A stretch of 64,000 bases of DNA, taken from positions 4,467,001 through 4,531,000 of the forward strand of contig NZ_FNTZ01000001.1 of assembly GCF_900105555.1 (NCBI RefSeq), in the 5' to 3' direction. The DNA comes from Pseudomonas coleopterorum. GTDB lineage: Bacteria; Pseudomonadota; Gammaproteobacteria; Pseudomonadales; Pseudomonadaceae. The position numbers and the translations under genes were made by a program. Positions 18,924 through 28,542 of this stretch are shown here, piece by piece; position 1 is the stretch's first letter, and every line of letters begins with the position of its first letter. The notes beneath the pieces were generated by a model. That model was not told the DNA's origin, made no database searches, and saw nothing but the letters and a program-made list of their open reading frames with translations.

Positions 18924-19274
18924 ATGGATTTGTCACCGGCGACCGTCTTTAAATGTCTTGGCGACGAAACGCGCACACGCATCATGCTCATGCTCGCTGG
19001 CCAAGACGAGCTCTGTGTCTGCGAGCTGATTTGGGCGCTGGATGATAGTCAGCCGAAAATCTCTCGGCATTTAGCCCAACTTCGTAATTGCGGGTTATTA
19101 GCGGACCGCCGTCAGGGGCAGTGGATTTATTACCGCTTGCATCCACAGTTGCCCGAATGGGTTTTGCATGTGCTCCAGATAACACGCAGTGCTAATCAGT
19201 CCTGGATTGATCAAGACGTAAGCCGTCTTGCATCAATGGAAGGTCGTCCGGTCCGTCAGGCCGCATGCTGCTGA
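18924..19274 (+). CDS. arsR: Arsenical repressor ArsR (locus 1)
   Basis: A 116-aa winged-helix repressor with the As(III)-binding ELCVCEL motif in the DNA-recognition region and a C-terminal CC. It is nearly identical to the second arsR at 29732, differing at only a few residues near both ends. The ATG at 18924 follows AGGATTG and gives the family start [10 protein letters not shown]. It controls an operon whose arsB is broken, so its remaining role may be cross-regulation of locus 2. Confidence 0.92.
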   Translation: MDLSPATVFKCLGDETRTRIMLMLAGQDELCVCELIWALDDSQPKISRHLAQLRNCGLLADRRQGQWIYYRLHPQLPEWVLHVLQITRSANQSWIDQDVSRLASMEGRPVRQAACC

Positions 19275-19294
19275 TTTCGCCGGAGCGTCTCCAT

Positions 19295-19459
19295 ATGGTT
19301 GCTGCAATCACAATATTCGCTTTGACACTTATGTTGGTCATCTGGCAGCCGAAGGGATTGGGCGTAGGCTGGAGCGCCGCTGCCGGCGCAGTACTGGCTT
19401 TGCTTACGGGTGTGGTTGGTCTAGGCGACGTACCTACGGTATGGGCCATCGTGTGGTAA
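19295..19459 (+). pseudogene. arsB: arsB 5' fragment (locus 1, interrupted)
   Basis: Encodes the first 54 residues of ArsB, from [14 protein letters not shown] to AIVW, almost identical to the intact copy at 30103. Homology stops at 19456, where the sequence changes to GTAAGCG, a typical IS66-type terminus. The rest of the gene resumes at about 24,246. Confidence 0.9.
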
Positions 19460-19472
19460 GCGTTCAGCAAAC

Positions 19473-20389
19473 TCACACTGAATTGGATGTGATTTCGAGG
19501 CTTTCAGCCCCACTCACCTCAAAGTCTTCCACAGTCCGTAAGAAAACCTCGAGAAATCGAGAAATAAATTTTTCGCGGTGATGCACGATGTGGATCTGTC
19601 GCTTATGACGCGGCAGGTCATGGTTCAACAACCTCAGCTTACCTTCCGCGATTGCATCGCTCACTACCCAGTAAGACAGACAGCTGATTCCGATTCCGGA
19701 AGCGACCATTCGCTTAATGGCTTCAGAGCTACCGATCCGGCGAGCGTCGCTCCAGGCGCCAAGGTAGGGAAGTAGCCATTGAAGCACCTCATCAGCAGTT
19801 CCTGAGCCGTCCTCGCGAATCAGTCAGGTAGCGGCATTGAGGTCGTCTGAAGTGACCTTTTCCTGAGCGGCAAGGGGATGATTTGAGGCTGCGATGATCG
19901 CTAGTTCGTCCTCAAACCATGGACGAATCGTCAGCTCGGGTTGGCGGCACGGCCCCTCAATCAAGCTGATATCAATCGAAAGCTGTGCGGCTTGCTTGGC
20001 GATATCTGCACTGTTGCCCATGATGACATCGACTTGAATGCCCGGCGCTCGCGCAGCCAAACGTTCGATCAGCAGGGGCATGATGTAATTGCCAATTGTA
20101 GTGCTGCAACCGATCCTCATCCGAGCCGTCGTGTCCTTTTGAAAACCTTCTTCAATTTGTGCCGCCGCTTCCAGCAGCCGGATGGCCTGAGGTAGAAGCG
20201 TTTGCCCGTTTTCATTCAGCACTAGGCGTCTGCCGACCCGATCAAATAACTGGGTGCCCAGCGCGCTTTCCAACTCCTGGAGGGCAGCGCTCGTAGCTGA
20301 CTGAGACAAAGCCAGTGACACGCCCGGGTCGTGGAGCCCAGCTGAGCGATGCCTCGAAAAATGTCCAGCTGGCGGAGAGTCAGCTTCAC
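19473..20389 (-). pseudogene. Broken LysR-family regulator next to the first TDT exporter
   Basis: A homologue of the intact LysR gene at 26330. Read from a GTG at 20389 it begins KLTLRQLDIF, then shifts frame near 20,320 after LGSTTRA; homology continues as LALSQSATSAALQELE. A TGG-to-TGA change (near 19,825, where the intact copy has TAEWLLREP) stops it again, before LIREDGSGT and the C-terminal domain. Two independent lesions indicate an old loss of function. It is divergent from the TDT gene it would have regulated. Confidence 0.85.
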
Positions 20390-20499
20390 GAACTTACCTA
20401 TTAAGTGGGTATGGCATAGAGAAATTACCCGTTTTCCTAGATAAATTCACCCCGCTATTCTGTAGGCACTGCTCCGATGAAGTACGCCGTGGAGGCACC

Positions 20500-21672
20500 A
20501 TGCGAGACATCAGCTTGTCAAAAGTAATGCAAGGAGGGCAGCCGCTGTCGGCGCTCTCAAATCCAAGGGAAGCGATCCGGCAGTTCACCCCGAACTGGTT
20601 CGCCGCCACGATGGGTACGGGCATTCTGGCCCTGGCATTAGGACAGCTTCCAGGAGATATCGCGCTGCTGTCATACGCGGGAAAAGCACTTTGGCTGTTC
20701 AACATTGTGCTTTTCAGTGCCTTTACGCTTATGTACGCGGCACGTTGGGTTTTCTTTTTCAACGAAGCCAAGCAAATCTTCGGTCATTCAACCGTCTCTA
20801 TGTTTTTCGGCACGATCCCGATGGGGCTGGCAACCATCATCAACGGCTTGATGCAGTATGGCGTACCTACCTGGGGTGATGCTCTAATACCATTAGCCCA
20901 TGGCCTGTGGTGGCTAGATGTCGCCATGGCACTGGCATGCGGTGTTCTCATTCCATTCATGATGTTCACGCGGCAAGAGCACAGCATCGACCAGATGACT
21001 GCTGTGTGGTTACTTCCCGTTGTCGCTGCGGAAGTCGCTGCCGCCAGTGGTGGGGTGATCGCTCCACATTTAGCCGACGCGAGCGCGCAGTTCAATATGC
21101 TGATTACCAGCTACGTGCTATGGGCCTATTCCGTCCCTGTAGCCTTGAGCATTCTGGTGATCCTGGTGCTACGCCTGGCGCTTCATAAACTGCCTCACGA
21201 GAACATGGCTGCATCATCGTGGTTATCGCTGGGGCCTATTGGAACAGGAGCGCTGGGCATGCTGGTTATCGGCGGCGACGCCCCTGCCATCTTTGCCGCT
21301 CACGGCATGGCTAATGTTGGAGCCGTGGCAGCAGGGATTGGCCTGATCGCTGGCATTTTGTTCTGGGGCCTTGGCTTGTGGTGGATGCTCTTGGCACTGC
21401 TTATCACTGCCCGATATGCGAAAGGTGGTATTCCATTCAACCTGGGCTGGTGGGGCTTCACATTTCCTTTAGGCGTCTACGCCGTGACCACTCTGAAATT
21501 GGGCGTGATCTTGGACTTGGCTTTTTTTGACGTTCTGGGTGTGATTTTGGTGTTGATGTTGGCGGTAATGTGGTTGGTGGTGGCGGCGAAGACCACCATA
21601 GGTGCTTACCGAGGGAATCTGTTCGTATCCCCGTGCATTGCTTCTCTCAAGGCAAAGCAGGCCCAGCGTTAA
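20500..21672 (+). CDS. TDT/SLAC1-family anion exporter (copy 1)
   Basis: A 390-aa membrane protein with about ten transmembrane segments and the TDT signatures FTPNWFAATMGTGILALAL and NLGWWGFTFPLGVYAVTT. The family includes TehA, plant SLAC1 anion channels and fungal Ssu1 sulfite pumps. Pairing with a YeiE-like LysR gene makes sulfite or a related anion plausible, but that is inference. GGAGG lies just ahead of the ATG. A second, clearly homologous copy is at 27365, with its own intact LysR gene. Confidence 0.87.
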   Translation: MRDISLSKVMQGGQPLSALSNPREAIRQFTPNWFAATMGTGILALALGQLPGDIALLSYAGKALWLFNIVLFSAFTLMYAARWVFFFNEAKQIFGHSTVSMFFGTIPMGLATIINGLMQYGVPTWGDALIPLAHGLWWLDVAMALACGVLIPFMMFTRQEHSIDQMTAVWLLPVVAAEVAAASGGVIAPHLADASAQFNMLITSYVLWAYSVPVALSILVILVLRLALHKLPHENMAASSWLSLGPIGTGALGMLVIGGDAPAIFAAHGMANVGAVAAGIGLIAGILFWGLGLWWMLLALLITARYAKGGIPFNLGWWGFTFPLGVYAVTTLKLGVILDLAFFDVLGVILVLMLAVMWLVVAAKTTIGAYRGNLFVSPCIASLKAKQAQR

Positions 21673-21827
21673 TTCAAATCATGTAGCCGCCTTGATGCCC
21701 GCGACAGCGTCACAACGATAGCCTTGGCTGCGTTGGGATTTGTACACACTGAAAGCGGGCTCGGATGTGGCATTTCGAACAGGCCCAGGTGACCGCCTGT
21801 TACTTCATGAATCGGGGTCTGACTTGC

Positions 21828-23168
21828 TCATTTTGGTTCGTCCTCCTCGACTTTTTTCGGGGCGCTCACGGCGTTGCGCTGAGAGTGAAATTTATTGATG
21901 TCCGAAAGACGGATATCAGTCGGTAGGGCATGGCGGTGTTTGCTGTGGCCCACGCGCTGGGCGTGATAGATCCCGGTATGGCCGGACACTAGATAACTGG
22001 CGATACAGGCAATCGCGGCAAGTTGAGCAATCTCTGGGCCGAACAGCTCCATGGCCATGACGATGGTCGCCAGTGGTGTGTTGGCGGCGCCGGCGAAGAC
22101 TGCGACGAAGCCGATACCGGCGAGCATCGAGAATGGGAGGTGTAGCAGCGGCGCAAGCGCGTTGCCCAGCGTCGCGCCGATATAGAACAGCGGCGTGACC
22201 TCGCCACCTTTGAAGCCTGTGCCGAGTGATGCGACGGTAAACGCGAGTTTGCCGAACCAGTCCCATGGCGCAACGGGGGCGGCAAAGGACTGGACGATGC
22301 TCGGAATACCTAGGCCGACGTACTGATAGGCATCCAATGCCCACACCGCCGTGGCCACCACTATCCCGCCGAGAACAGGGCGCAAAGGCGAATAGGGAAT
22401 CAGCTTTTTTATCCACGCCCCGAGGGTATGGGTGGCGGTGGCGAACAGCAGCCCCGCGAGTCCGAACACGATGCCTGCGACAACTATTGCCACCACTGTC
22501 CAGAACTGCACGGGCGCGATCTCGCCGATGACGTAGTGGGTGTGGACGACGCCCCAGAGCAGCCCGACTTGATCGGCGACGATCGCGGCGACCATGCATG
22601 GAAACAACGCGTCGTAGCGCATGCGGCCAATGGCGAGCACTTCAAGGCCGAACAATGCTCCCGCCAGCGGGGTGCCGAAGACCGAAGCGAAGCCTGCGCT
22701 GATGCCTGCCATGAGCATGATTCGGCGATCTTCGGGGCGCAGTCGGAACAGGTGGGTTATCTGATCGGCCAGAGCACCGCCCATTTGCACGGCGGTGCCT
22801 TCGCGTCCGACCGATGCGCCAAACAGATGCGAGATTAGCGTACCCGCAAGCACCAGAGGCACCATGCGCAGCGGCACGGTTTGCTTCGGGTCGTGAATCT
22901 CGTCGATCAGCAGGTTGTTGCCCGCGTCAACCGGCTTGCCAATCAGGTGGTAAACCAGCCCTACACCAAAGCCTGCCAGCGGCAGCAGCCAGATCGCCCA
23001 GCGGTGGGTCTCGCGCCATTGAGTGGCGTGATCGAGGGAGAACAGAAATAGCGCGGATGCCGATCCCGCCAAAAGTGCCACGGCGCTGGCAAGTACCAGC
23101 CATTTCCCGATGTAGGGAAGCAGAACGAGTTGTTCAGGTTTTCTGAGTTTTGACATAGGGTCGGCCAT
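21828..23168 (-). CDS. CLC-type fluoride/proton antiporter
   Basis: A 446-aa CLC channel/transporter. The selectivity loops are those of the fluoride subgroup rather than the chloride type: GREGTAVQMGG carries the gating Glu, and the usual GSGIP loop reads GNNLLIDEIHD. Such CLC-F proteins export fluoride in exchange for protons. The assignment is strongly supported by a fluoride riboswitch upstream on the same strand. It converges on the TDT gene. An alternative start is the ATG at 23156. Confidence 0.88.
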   Translation of the reverse strand: MADPMSKLRKPEQLVLLPYIGKWLVLASAVALLAGSASALFLFSLDHATQWRETHRWAIWLLPLAGFGVGLVYHLIGKPVDAGNNLLIDEIHDPKQTVPLRMVPLVLAGTLISHLFGASVGREGTAVQMGGALADQITHLFRLRPEDRRIMLMAGISAGFASVFGTPLAGALFGLEVLAIGRMRYDALFPCMVAAIVADQVGLLWGVVHTHYVIGEIAPVQFWTVVAIVVAGIVFGLAGLLFATATHTLGAWIKKLIPYSPLRPVLGGIVVATAVWALDAYQYVGLGIPSIVQSFAAPVAPWDWFGKLAFTVASLGTGFKGGEVTPLFYIGATLGNALAPLLHLPFSMLAGIGFVAVFAGAANTPLATIVMAMELFGPEIAQLAAIACIASYLVSGHTGIYHAQRVGHSKHRHALPTDIRLSDINKFHSQRNAVSAPKKVEEDEPK

Positions 23169-23242
23169 ACAAGGAAAGTGAGCCTGACCAAAAAGGAATT
23201 TTTTCGCGCGAACGCCTACAGTCCTGTCTTGATCAGGTGTCT

Positions 23243-23300
23243 GTAGGCATCATCAGCTGCTACGGGCGCAGCGGTTGGTAAGTGGAGGAATGCCATCTCC
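23243..23300 (-). ncRNA. Fluoride riboswitch (crcB motif)
   Basis: The minus strand reads GGAGATGGCATTCCTCC, then ACCAACCGCT, a short hairpin, and AGCTGATGATGCCTAC. These are the conserved segments of the fluoride (crcB) riboswitch in the right order and spacing. It ends 75 bp before the CLC-F start. Just downstream, CCTACAG (which overlaps the aptamer 3' end) can pair with CTGTAGG at 23215-23221, with an inner CCTG/CAGG stem, giving a competing hairpin suited to ligand control. Confidence 0.88.
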
Positions 23301-23522
23301 AGGGCCCGAATATAGCGATCTCTCCCGGAGATGTAAACTTGGTCATCAGGTAGAAGGACGAATAGCTTTCCTAAAAGCTTGTCATGAGTGACAGGAGCAT
23401 CGAGTCGCATCTCACTCGTAAATTCAAGTGTCTGCTTCAGCCGATCTCTATTGGTCAAGGCGAGTCCCTGCCCTGATTAAGTCCATGCAATGTAAGCGGC
23501 AAGCAAAAAAACCTTGCACAGA

Positions 23523-23900
23523 TCAGGCGGGCATCCACTGATGCGGCAGCAGCTGCTCGATCTCGCTGGCCTGCTGCGTCGGCAGCCGCGTCAGCACATC
23601 CTTGAGATAAGCATACGGATCATGCCCATTGATGCGCGCCGACTGGATCAGGCTCATGATCGCTGCCGCCCGCTTGGCGCTGCGCAGCGACCCAGCAAAC
23701 AAACAGTTCGACCGCCCGAGCGCCCACGGCCGGATCAAGTTCTCGATCTGGTTGTTGTCGATGAGCACAGCACTATCTTCCAGGTAGCGCGTCAGCGCTA
23801 CCCAGCGTTTAAGGCTGTAATCCAAGGCTTTAGCCGTCGCTGATCCGTTGGGCACAAGATCGCGCTGGGTCAACATCCAGTTGTGAAGGGCTTTAGCCAT
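23523..23900 (-). pseudogene. tnpC: IS66 tnpC 3' fragment
   Basis: Encodes about 125 C-terminal residues of an IS66 transposase (DNNQIENLIRPWALGRSN, DPYAYLKDVLTRLPT), collinear with the C-terminus of the intact tnpC at 5062 but clearly diverged. The upstream catalytic part is missing. Confidence 0.87.
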
Positions 23901-24186
23901 CAGGATCTGCCGAAGGCCATTTGACGGTGATGGTTTGCTGACCGAAAGGGATCTCGAGACTCACCAGCAATGGCTGATCGGGCCGAGCTATGGGCTCCAT
24001 TTTTATTGGAACGAAGGCAGGTAACGCCGGAGCCTGAACATCATGATAAAGAGGTATCCACTTTCGAGCCAGATTGGCATTGATGCCGTGGCGCAGGGCA
24101 ACACTGGCCATGGACACGCCAGGTTGCAGGCATTCTTGGACTATCTGGGCTTTGAGGGGTTTGGGATAAGAGGTTCTTTGGCGCAT
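23893..24186 (-). pseudogene. tnpA: IS66 tnpA, 3' end lost
   Basis: Starts MRQRTSYPKPLKAQIVQECL with AGGA upstream, and matches the TnpA helix-turn-helix. It runs into the tnpC fragment after KWPSADP through an internal deletion that removed its tail, tnpB and most of tnpC. Confidence 0.82.
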
Positions 24187-24245
24187 GGGAATCCTGACGA
24201 TAAGAGTGATGGTGTCCACGTATTTTTAGGTGGAGAACATCGCCC

Positions 24246-25106
24246 TTATTGCTGGGTTCGGATACCGCGAGCCTACCGATGGTGGTGTCCAACCTAGTCA
24301 ATATCGTGTCAGCGGATTTCTTCCGAATAGGCTTCGCTGAATATGCTTCGGTGATGTGGCCCGTGAACATAGTCAGCGTGATGGCGACCTTGTTCATGCT
24401 GTGGCTGTGCTATCGGCGCGACATCCCTACTACCTATAATCCACAGCAGCTTCATGCGCCTGAGACTGTCACCCGTGACAAGGCTACCTTCGTCGCCGGC
24501 TGGTGGGCCTTGGCGTTGCTCCTTGTTGCCTGTTCGCGCTGGAGCCGTTGGGGATCCCCATCAGTGCGGTGGCAGCCAGCTGCGCACTCATCCTTCTGGT
24601 GATCGCCGGCAAAGGCTGCGTTATTTCTACCCGTACGGTTATCAAAAATGCACCGTGGCAGGTTGGTGTTTTCGCTAGGGATGTACCTGGTGGTCTATGG
24701 GCCGCGCAACGCGGGGCTCACGGACGCTCTCACGTCTCTGCTCAATGTCTTCGCTGAACAGGGCCTGTGGACTGCAACTATGGGTACCGGCGTGGTGGCT
24801 GCATTGCTGTCGTCTGTTATGAACAACATGCCCAGCGTGCTTATCGGTGCCCTATCGATTCAGGCCAGTCAGGCCACAGGCGTGGTCCATCAGGCCATGG
24901 TGTACGCCAACATCATCGGCTGCGACTTGGGGCCCAAGATCACTCCGATCGGTAGCCTGGCCACGTTGCTGTGGCTTCACGTACTGACTCAAAAAAACAT
25001 CCGCATCATGTGGGGATACTACTTCAAGGTTGGCAGCCTGCTGACCATCCCTGTGCTGCTTATCACCCTGGCCGCACTCGCCCTGCGGCTCAGCATCCAA
25101 GCCTAG
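24246..25106 (+). pseudogene. arsB: arsB 3' fragment (locus 1)
   Basis: Matches the C-terminal two thirds of the intact ArsB (30103-31392), from [16 protein letters not shown] to LRLSIQA. About 80 codons are missing between the two fragments. It has frameshifts: a one-base loss near 24,527 (where the intact copy reads [13 protein letters not shown]) and a two-base loss near 24,665. Homology to locus 2 ends at the stop; arsC and arsH do not follow. Confidence 0.9.
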
Positions 25107-25200
25107 GACAATATTCCGGCGATTTCCCGAGTAGTCCAAGCCGCCTGACAGGTTCTGATCATGGAGTACTTGGCCTCCGAGAAGGCCTTGGCTGTGTCAA

Positions 25201-26193
25201 TCAGTCGGACGTGAGCGTAGATACAACCTTGTTACTGGCGAGGTCGACTGTGGAGATGCTCAGATCTTCATTGAGCACATAAGCCTTCGACTTATCTTTG
25301 GTGAAGACGATAGCTTGGCGAGGTGCCTTCAAACCGGTCACCGTGGTCGTCACTTTCAGCGTTTTGGTGTCAATCACTGAAAGGCTATTGTCGCCTAGGT
25401 TGCCTGTGTAGACCTGCAAGCCGTCTGGCGTCAGGGCTGCACCGTAGGGGTCTTTGCCCACCATAACGGTGGTCGTGATGACGTGCTTTTGAGTGTCAAC
25501 AATGGCAATGCTGTTACTGCCGCTGTTGGCCGCGTACAAGGTGTTACCGTCGGCAGAAATAGAGATGGCCCGCAGCTTATTGAAACCAGTAATTTCACCT
25601 TCGATCGCATTAGTCTTGCTGTCGACCAGGGTGATCTTGTCACCCAGAAAGTTGGTGACATAAACGGTTTTACCGTCAGGGCTCAACCGGATGCCCTGGC
25701 GCGGTTGAGAGAAACCGGGTACCACGGCGACAGGACGCTGATGCTCCAGGTCGATGACCGACAGCGTGCTGGCCGCTTGATTGTTGACGTAGAGCAAGCT
25801 GCCGTCCTTGTTGAGCGTGGTACCAAAAGCACCTGCGCCCAACGGCAGGTCTGCAATGACTTTCAAGGTTTTGGTGTCTATCTTGCGTACTACTCCCAAG
25901 CTGCTGTCGGAGAGGTAGAACACATCACCCTTTGGCGAAAATACAATGTTGCGCGGCGTGATGTAGCCGGTGAGAATCTGACGAACCTTACCAGTTTTCA
26001 AATCGTAGACCACGACGTCAGGACGCTGGCTGTAGGAAGCCACCGCCGTCGTTTCATCCGGGCTGATAGCCAGCGAGTTGTTGTGAATAGCGCCGTCGAA
26101 GGTCCAGCGATCTTCCGCTGCCAAGGCGCTCAGCGATGTTGCCAAGGTAATACCCAGCGTAAGGGCAGTTATTTTTTTCTTCAGTACATTCAT
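25201..26193 (-). CDS. YncE-like beta-propeller protein, exported
   Basis: A 330-aa protein with a signal peptide (ITALTLGITLATSLSALAAE) and repeated YVTN-type propeller blades (LLYVNNQAASTLSVIDLE, VYVTNFLGDKITLVDS, LYAANSGSNSIAIVDT, VYTGNLGDNSLSVIDT). YncE family members are periplasmic; their function is poorly known. The ATG at 26193 has GAGGAA upstream. Its role in the metal block is not evident. Confidence 0.82.
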   Translation of the reverse strand: MNVLKKKITALTLGITLATSLSALAAEDRWTFDGAIHNNSLAISPDETTAVASYSQRPDVVVYDLKTGKVRQILTGYITPRNIVFSPKGDVFYLSDSSLGVVRKIDTKTLKVIADLPLGAGAFGTTLNKDGSLLYVNNQAASTLSVIDLEHQRPVAVVPGFSQPRQGIRLSPDGKTVYVTNFLGDKITLVDSKTNAIEGEITGFNKLRAISISADGNTLYAANSGSNSIAIVDTQKHVITTTVMVGKDPYGAALTPDGLQVYTGNLGDNSLSVIDTKTLKVTTTVTGLKAPRQAIVFTKDKSKAYVLNEDLSISTVDLASNKVVSTLTSD

Positions 26194-26329
26194 CAAAGAT
26201 TCCTCATCAGGGTCGGCCAGGCATGGGATAGCGCCTTGGCAAATGCAACTCGTTGGTGGCATGTGGCAACGAGCTGACCTTATGCGTCTCTTCTAAGTTC
26301 CGGAAACAACTTGTTAAGGTATCACCTAC

Positions 26330-27247
26330 CTATTTTCTACATAGGTCCAGAAAGGGTTGGTTCGCAAACTGGCCACAGCTCTCCCAAAATCGACCGAGAC
26401 CCGGTGAAATGAATTTGTCCCGGTGACGGATCAAGAAAAAGCGTCGGGTTAGCATAGGCAAGGCGTGCGGCAGTTCAATGAGCTCTTGAGAAACCAGCAG
26501 ATCCCTCACTACCCAGCGCGACAAGCAGCTGATGCCGATGCCTTGTGCAAGGGTATGCTTGATGGCCTCTGAACTACCGATCTGGTGGGTTTCAGCAAGA
26601 TTATGCAGATGACGCAGCAGCAACTGTTCGACTTCTTCACGGGTACCGGACCCTGGCTCGCGGAGTAGCCACTCAGCGGTCCGAAGGTCATCAAGCGAGA
26701 CCTGTTGCCTGAGCGCCAAAGGATGTCGCTGGCTTGCGACGATGAGCAACTCATCCACAAGCCATGGCTCGGCATTCAATTCGGGCAGGTGACACGGTCC
26801 TTCGATCAGGCCCATGTCGATCTCGAAATCAGCGACTTTCCTTGCAATAGCCATGCTGTTCGCCATGTCCACATCGACCCGTAAATGCGGCGCCGATTGG
26901 CGTAGCTCACCAAGGATCAATGGCAGAACATAATTGCCAATGGTGGTACTGCAGCCCACTCGCAAGCGTGTCTTCAGCTCTGCATGCCCTGGAAGGAAAC
27001 GGGTCTCTATTTGTTGTGCGTTCTCCAGCATCCTTCTGGCCTGAGGCAGTAAGGCCAAGCCGTTATCGTTCAGCACCAGGCGCTTGCCGACGCGGTCGAA
27101 CAACCGAGTACCCAGCGCGTTTTCCAGTTCGTTAAGTGCAGCACTGGTGGCCGACTGCGAAAGTGAAACCGCAATGGCGGCGCTGGTGGTACTGCCCTGT
27201 TGCGCAATGGCGCAGAAAATTTGCAGTTGACGCAGACTTAGCTTCAA
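26330..27247 (-). CDS. LysR-family regulator (YeiE-like)
   Basis: A 305-aa protein. The winged helix is at residues 1-60 (LRQLQIFCAIAQQGSTTSAA, then SQSATSAALNELENALGTRL), followed by a two-lobed substrate-binding domain (GCSTTIGNYVLPLILGEL, DMGLIEGPCHLPEL). The signature resembles YeiE-type regulators. It is divergent from the second TDT exporter, with a 117-bp shared promoter, and probably controls it. It is the intact counterpart of the pseudogene at 19473-20389. Confidence 0.87.
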   Translation of the reverse strand: MKLSLRQLQIFCAIAQQGSTTSAAIAVSLSQSATSAALNELENALGTRLFDRVGKRLVLNDNGLALLPQARRMLENAQQIETRFLPGHAELKTRLRVGCSTTIGNYVLPLILGELRQSAPHLRVDVDMANSMAIARKVADFEIDMGLIEGPCHLPELNAEPWLVDELLIVASQRHPLALRQQVSLDDLRTAEWLLREPGSGTREEVEQLLLRHLHNLAETHQIGSSEAIKHTLAQGIGISCLSRWVVRDLLVSQELIELPHALPMLTRRFFLIRHRDKFISPGLGRFWESCGQFANQPFLDLCRK

Positions 27248-27364
27248 AGGATCTACCTTGTTGATAGGTAACCAAAACCCATATTATCCGTTTTTACCGC
27301 TATGTTCATCGAACTACACTTCAGGCATGCCACATCGAATGAATAACGAAGCGGGAGTAACACT

Positions 27365-28534
27365 ATGAGTGACACACGACTCGCAGCGATCATGGGCGGC
27401 AGCCATCCACTGGCTGCCCTGTCCAATCCGCAGGAAGTAATCCGGCAATTCACACCCAACTGGTTCGCCGCCACGATGGGGACCGGGATTCTGGCTCTGG
27501 CGTTGGGCCAACTGCCATTCGCTGCACAATGGCCCAAAGCGTTAGGGCAAGCCTTGTGGTTTTTCAATATCGCGCTGTTTTGCCTGTTCACAGTGATGTA
27601 CGCGAGCCGTTGGGTTCTGTTCTTTGATGAGGCCAAACAGATTTTCGGTCACTCCACCGTATCAATGTTTTTCGGCACTATCCCAATGGGGCTAGCGACC
27701 ATCATTAATGGCTTCTTGCTTTATGGTGTACCGCAGTGGGGAGATGGGGTTGTCGCTGTGGCTGAGATGCTGTGGTGGATCGATGTCGCCATGGCATTGG
27801 CCTGCGGGGTATTGATCCCATACATGATGTTCACTCGCCAGCAGCACAGCATCGATCAGATGACAGCGGTATGGCTACTGCCTGTGGTGGCGGCCGAGGT
27901 AGCCGCCGCAAGTGGCGGACTCCTCGCGCCGCACCTCGCTGACGCGAGTGCACAGTTCACCCTGCTTATCACCAGCTACGTGCTATGGGCTTACTCGGTG
28001 CCGGTCGCCTTGAGCATCCTGGTGATCCTGCTGCTACGCATGGCGTTGCACAAATTACCTCATGAAAGCATGGCGGCATCGAGCTGGTTGTCGTTGGGGC
28101 CGATCGGCACCGGTGCTTTGGGGATGTTGGTGCTGGGCAACGATGCTCCGACGATCTTCGCTGCCCATGGAATGGCCAGCATCGGTGCCGTCGCCGAGGG
28201 CATCGGCCTGATCGGTGGTGTGCTGTTCTGGGGGCTGGGATTGTGGTGGATGGTATTGGCGCTGCTGATCACGGGGCGTTATTTCAAGGCAGGCATCCCT
28301 TTCAACCTTGGCTGGTGGGGCTTCACCTTTCCACTGGGGGTGTACGCCGTGACTACCCTCAAACTGGGTTCAATGCTGCACCTCGCTTTCTTTGACATCA
28401 TGGGCATGGTGCTGGTGTTGCTGCTGGTTGTCATGTGGATCATCGTCGCGGCCAAAACCCTGGCGGGAGCCTATCGCGGCAACCTGTTCGTGTCGCCTTG
28501 TATCGCCTCGCTGAACAAGGCGAGCAAAGCCTGA
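27365..28534 (+). CDS. TDT/SLAC1-family anion exporter (copy 2)
   Basis: A 389-aa multi-spanning protein collinear with copy 1 over its whole length (same FTPNWFAATMGTGILALAL and NLGWWGFTFPLGVYAVTT signatures; clear amino-acid divergence in between). GGGAG lies ahead of the ATG. It forms a divergent pair with an intact LysR gene. Substrate unproven; sulfite or another small anion is plausible. Confidence 0.88.
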   Translation: MSDTRLAAIMGGSHPLAALSNPQEVIRQFTPNWFAATMGTGILALALGQLPFAAQWPKALGQALWFFNIALFCLFTVMYASRWVLFFDEAKQIFGHSTVSMFFGTIPMGLATIINGFLLYGVPQWGDGVVAVAEMLWWIDVAMALACGVLIPYMMFTRQQHSIDQMTAVWLLPVVAAEVAAASGGLLAPHLADASAQFTLLITSYVLWAYSVPVALSILVILLLRMALHKLPHESMAASSWLSLGPIGTGALGMLVLGNDAPTIFAAHGMASIGAVAEGIGLIGGVLFWGLGLWWMVLALLITGRYFKAGIPFNLGWWGFTFPLGVYAVTTLKLGSMLHLAFFDIMGMVLVLLLVVMWIIVAAKTLAGAYRGNLFVSPCIASLNKASKA

Positions 28535-28542
28535 GCCTTTGG

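Larger units (their letters stand above)
23492..24245. mobile_element. Degenerate IS66-family remnant inside ars locus 1
   Basis: Starts at a GTAAGCGG terminus (23492). It contains only the 3' part of tnpC fused to tnpA; tnpB and most of tnpC are gone. The degraded tnpA-leader hairpin marks the right side, where arsB homology resumes at about 24,246. It is distinct from the intact IS66 element at 2565-7439. Confidence 0.78.

Noticed and set aside
23216-23458. Minus-strand 80-codon open frame upstream of the CLC-F gene
   Set aside because: Its second half is the fluoride riboswitch (23243-23300); the coding appearance is coincidental.
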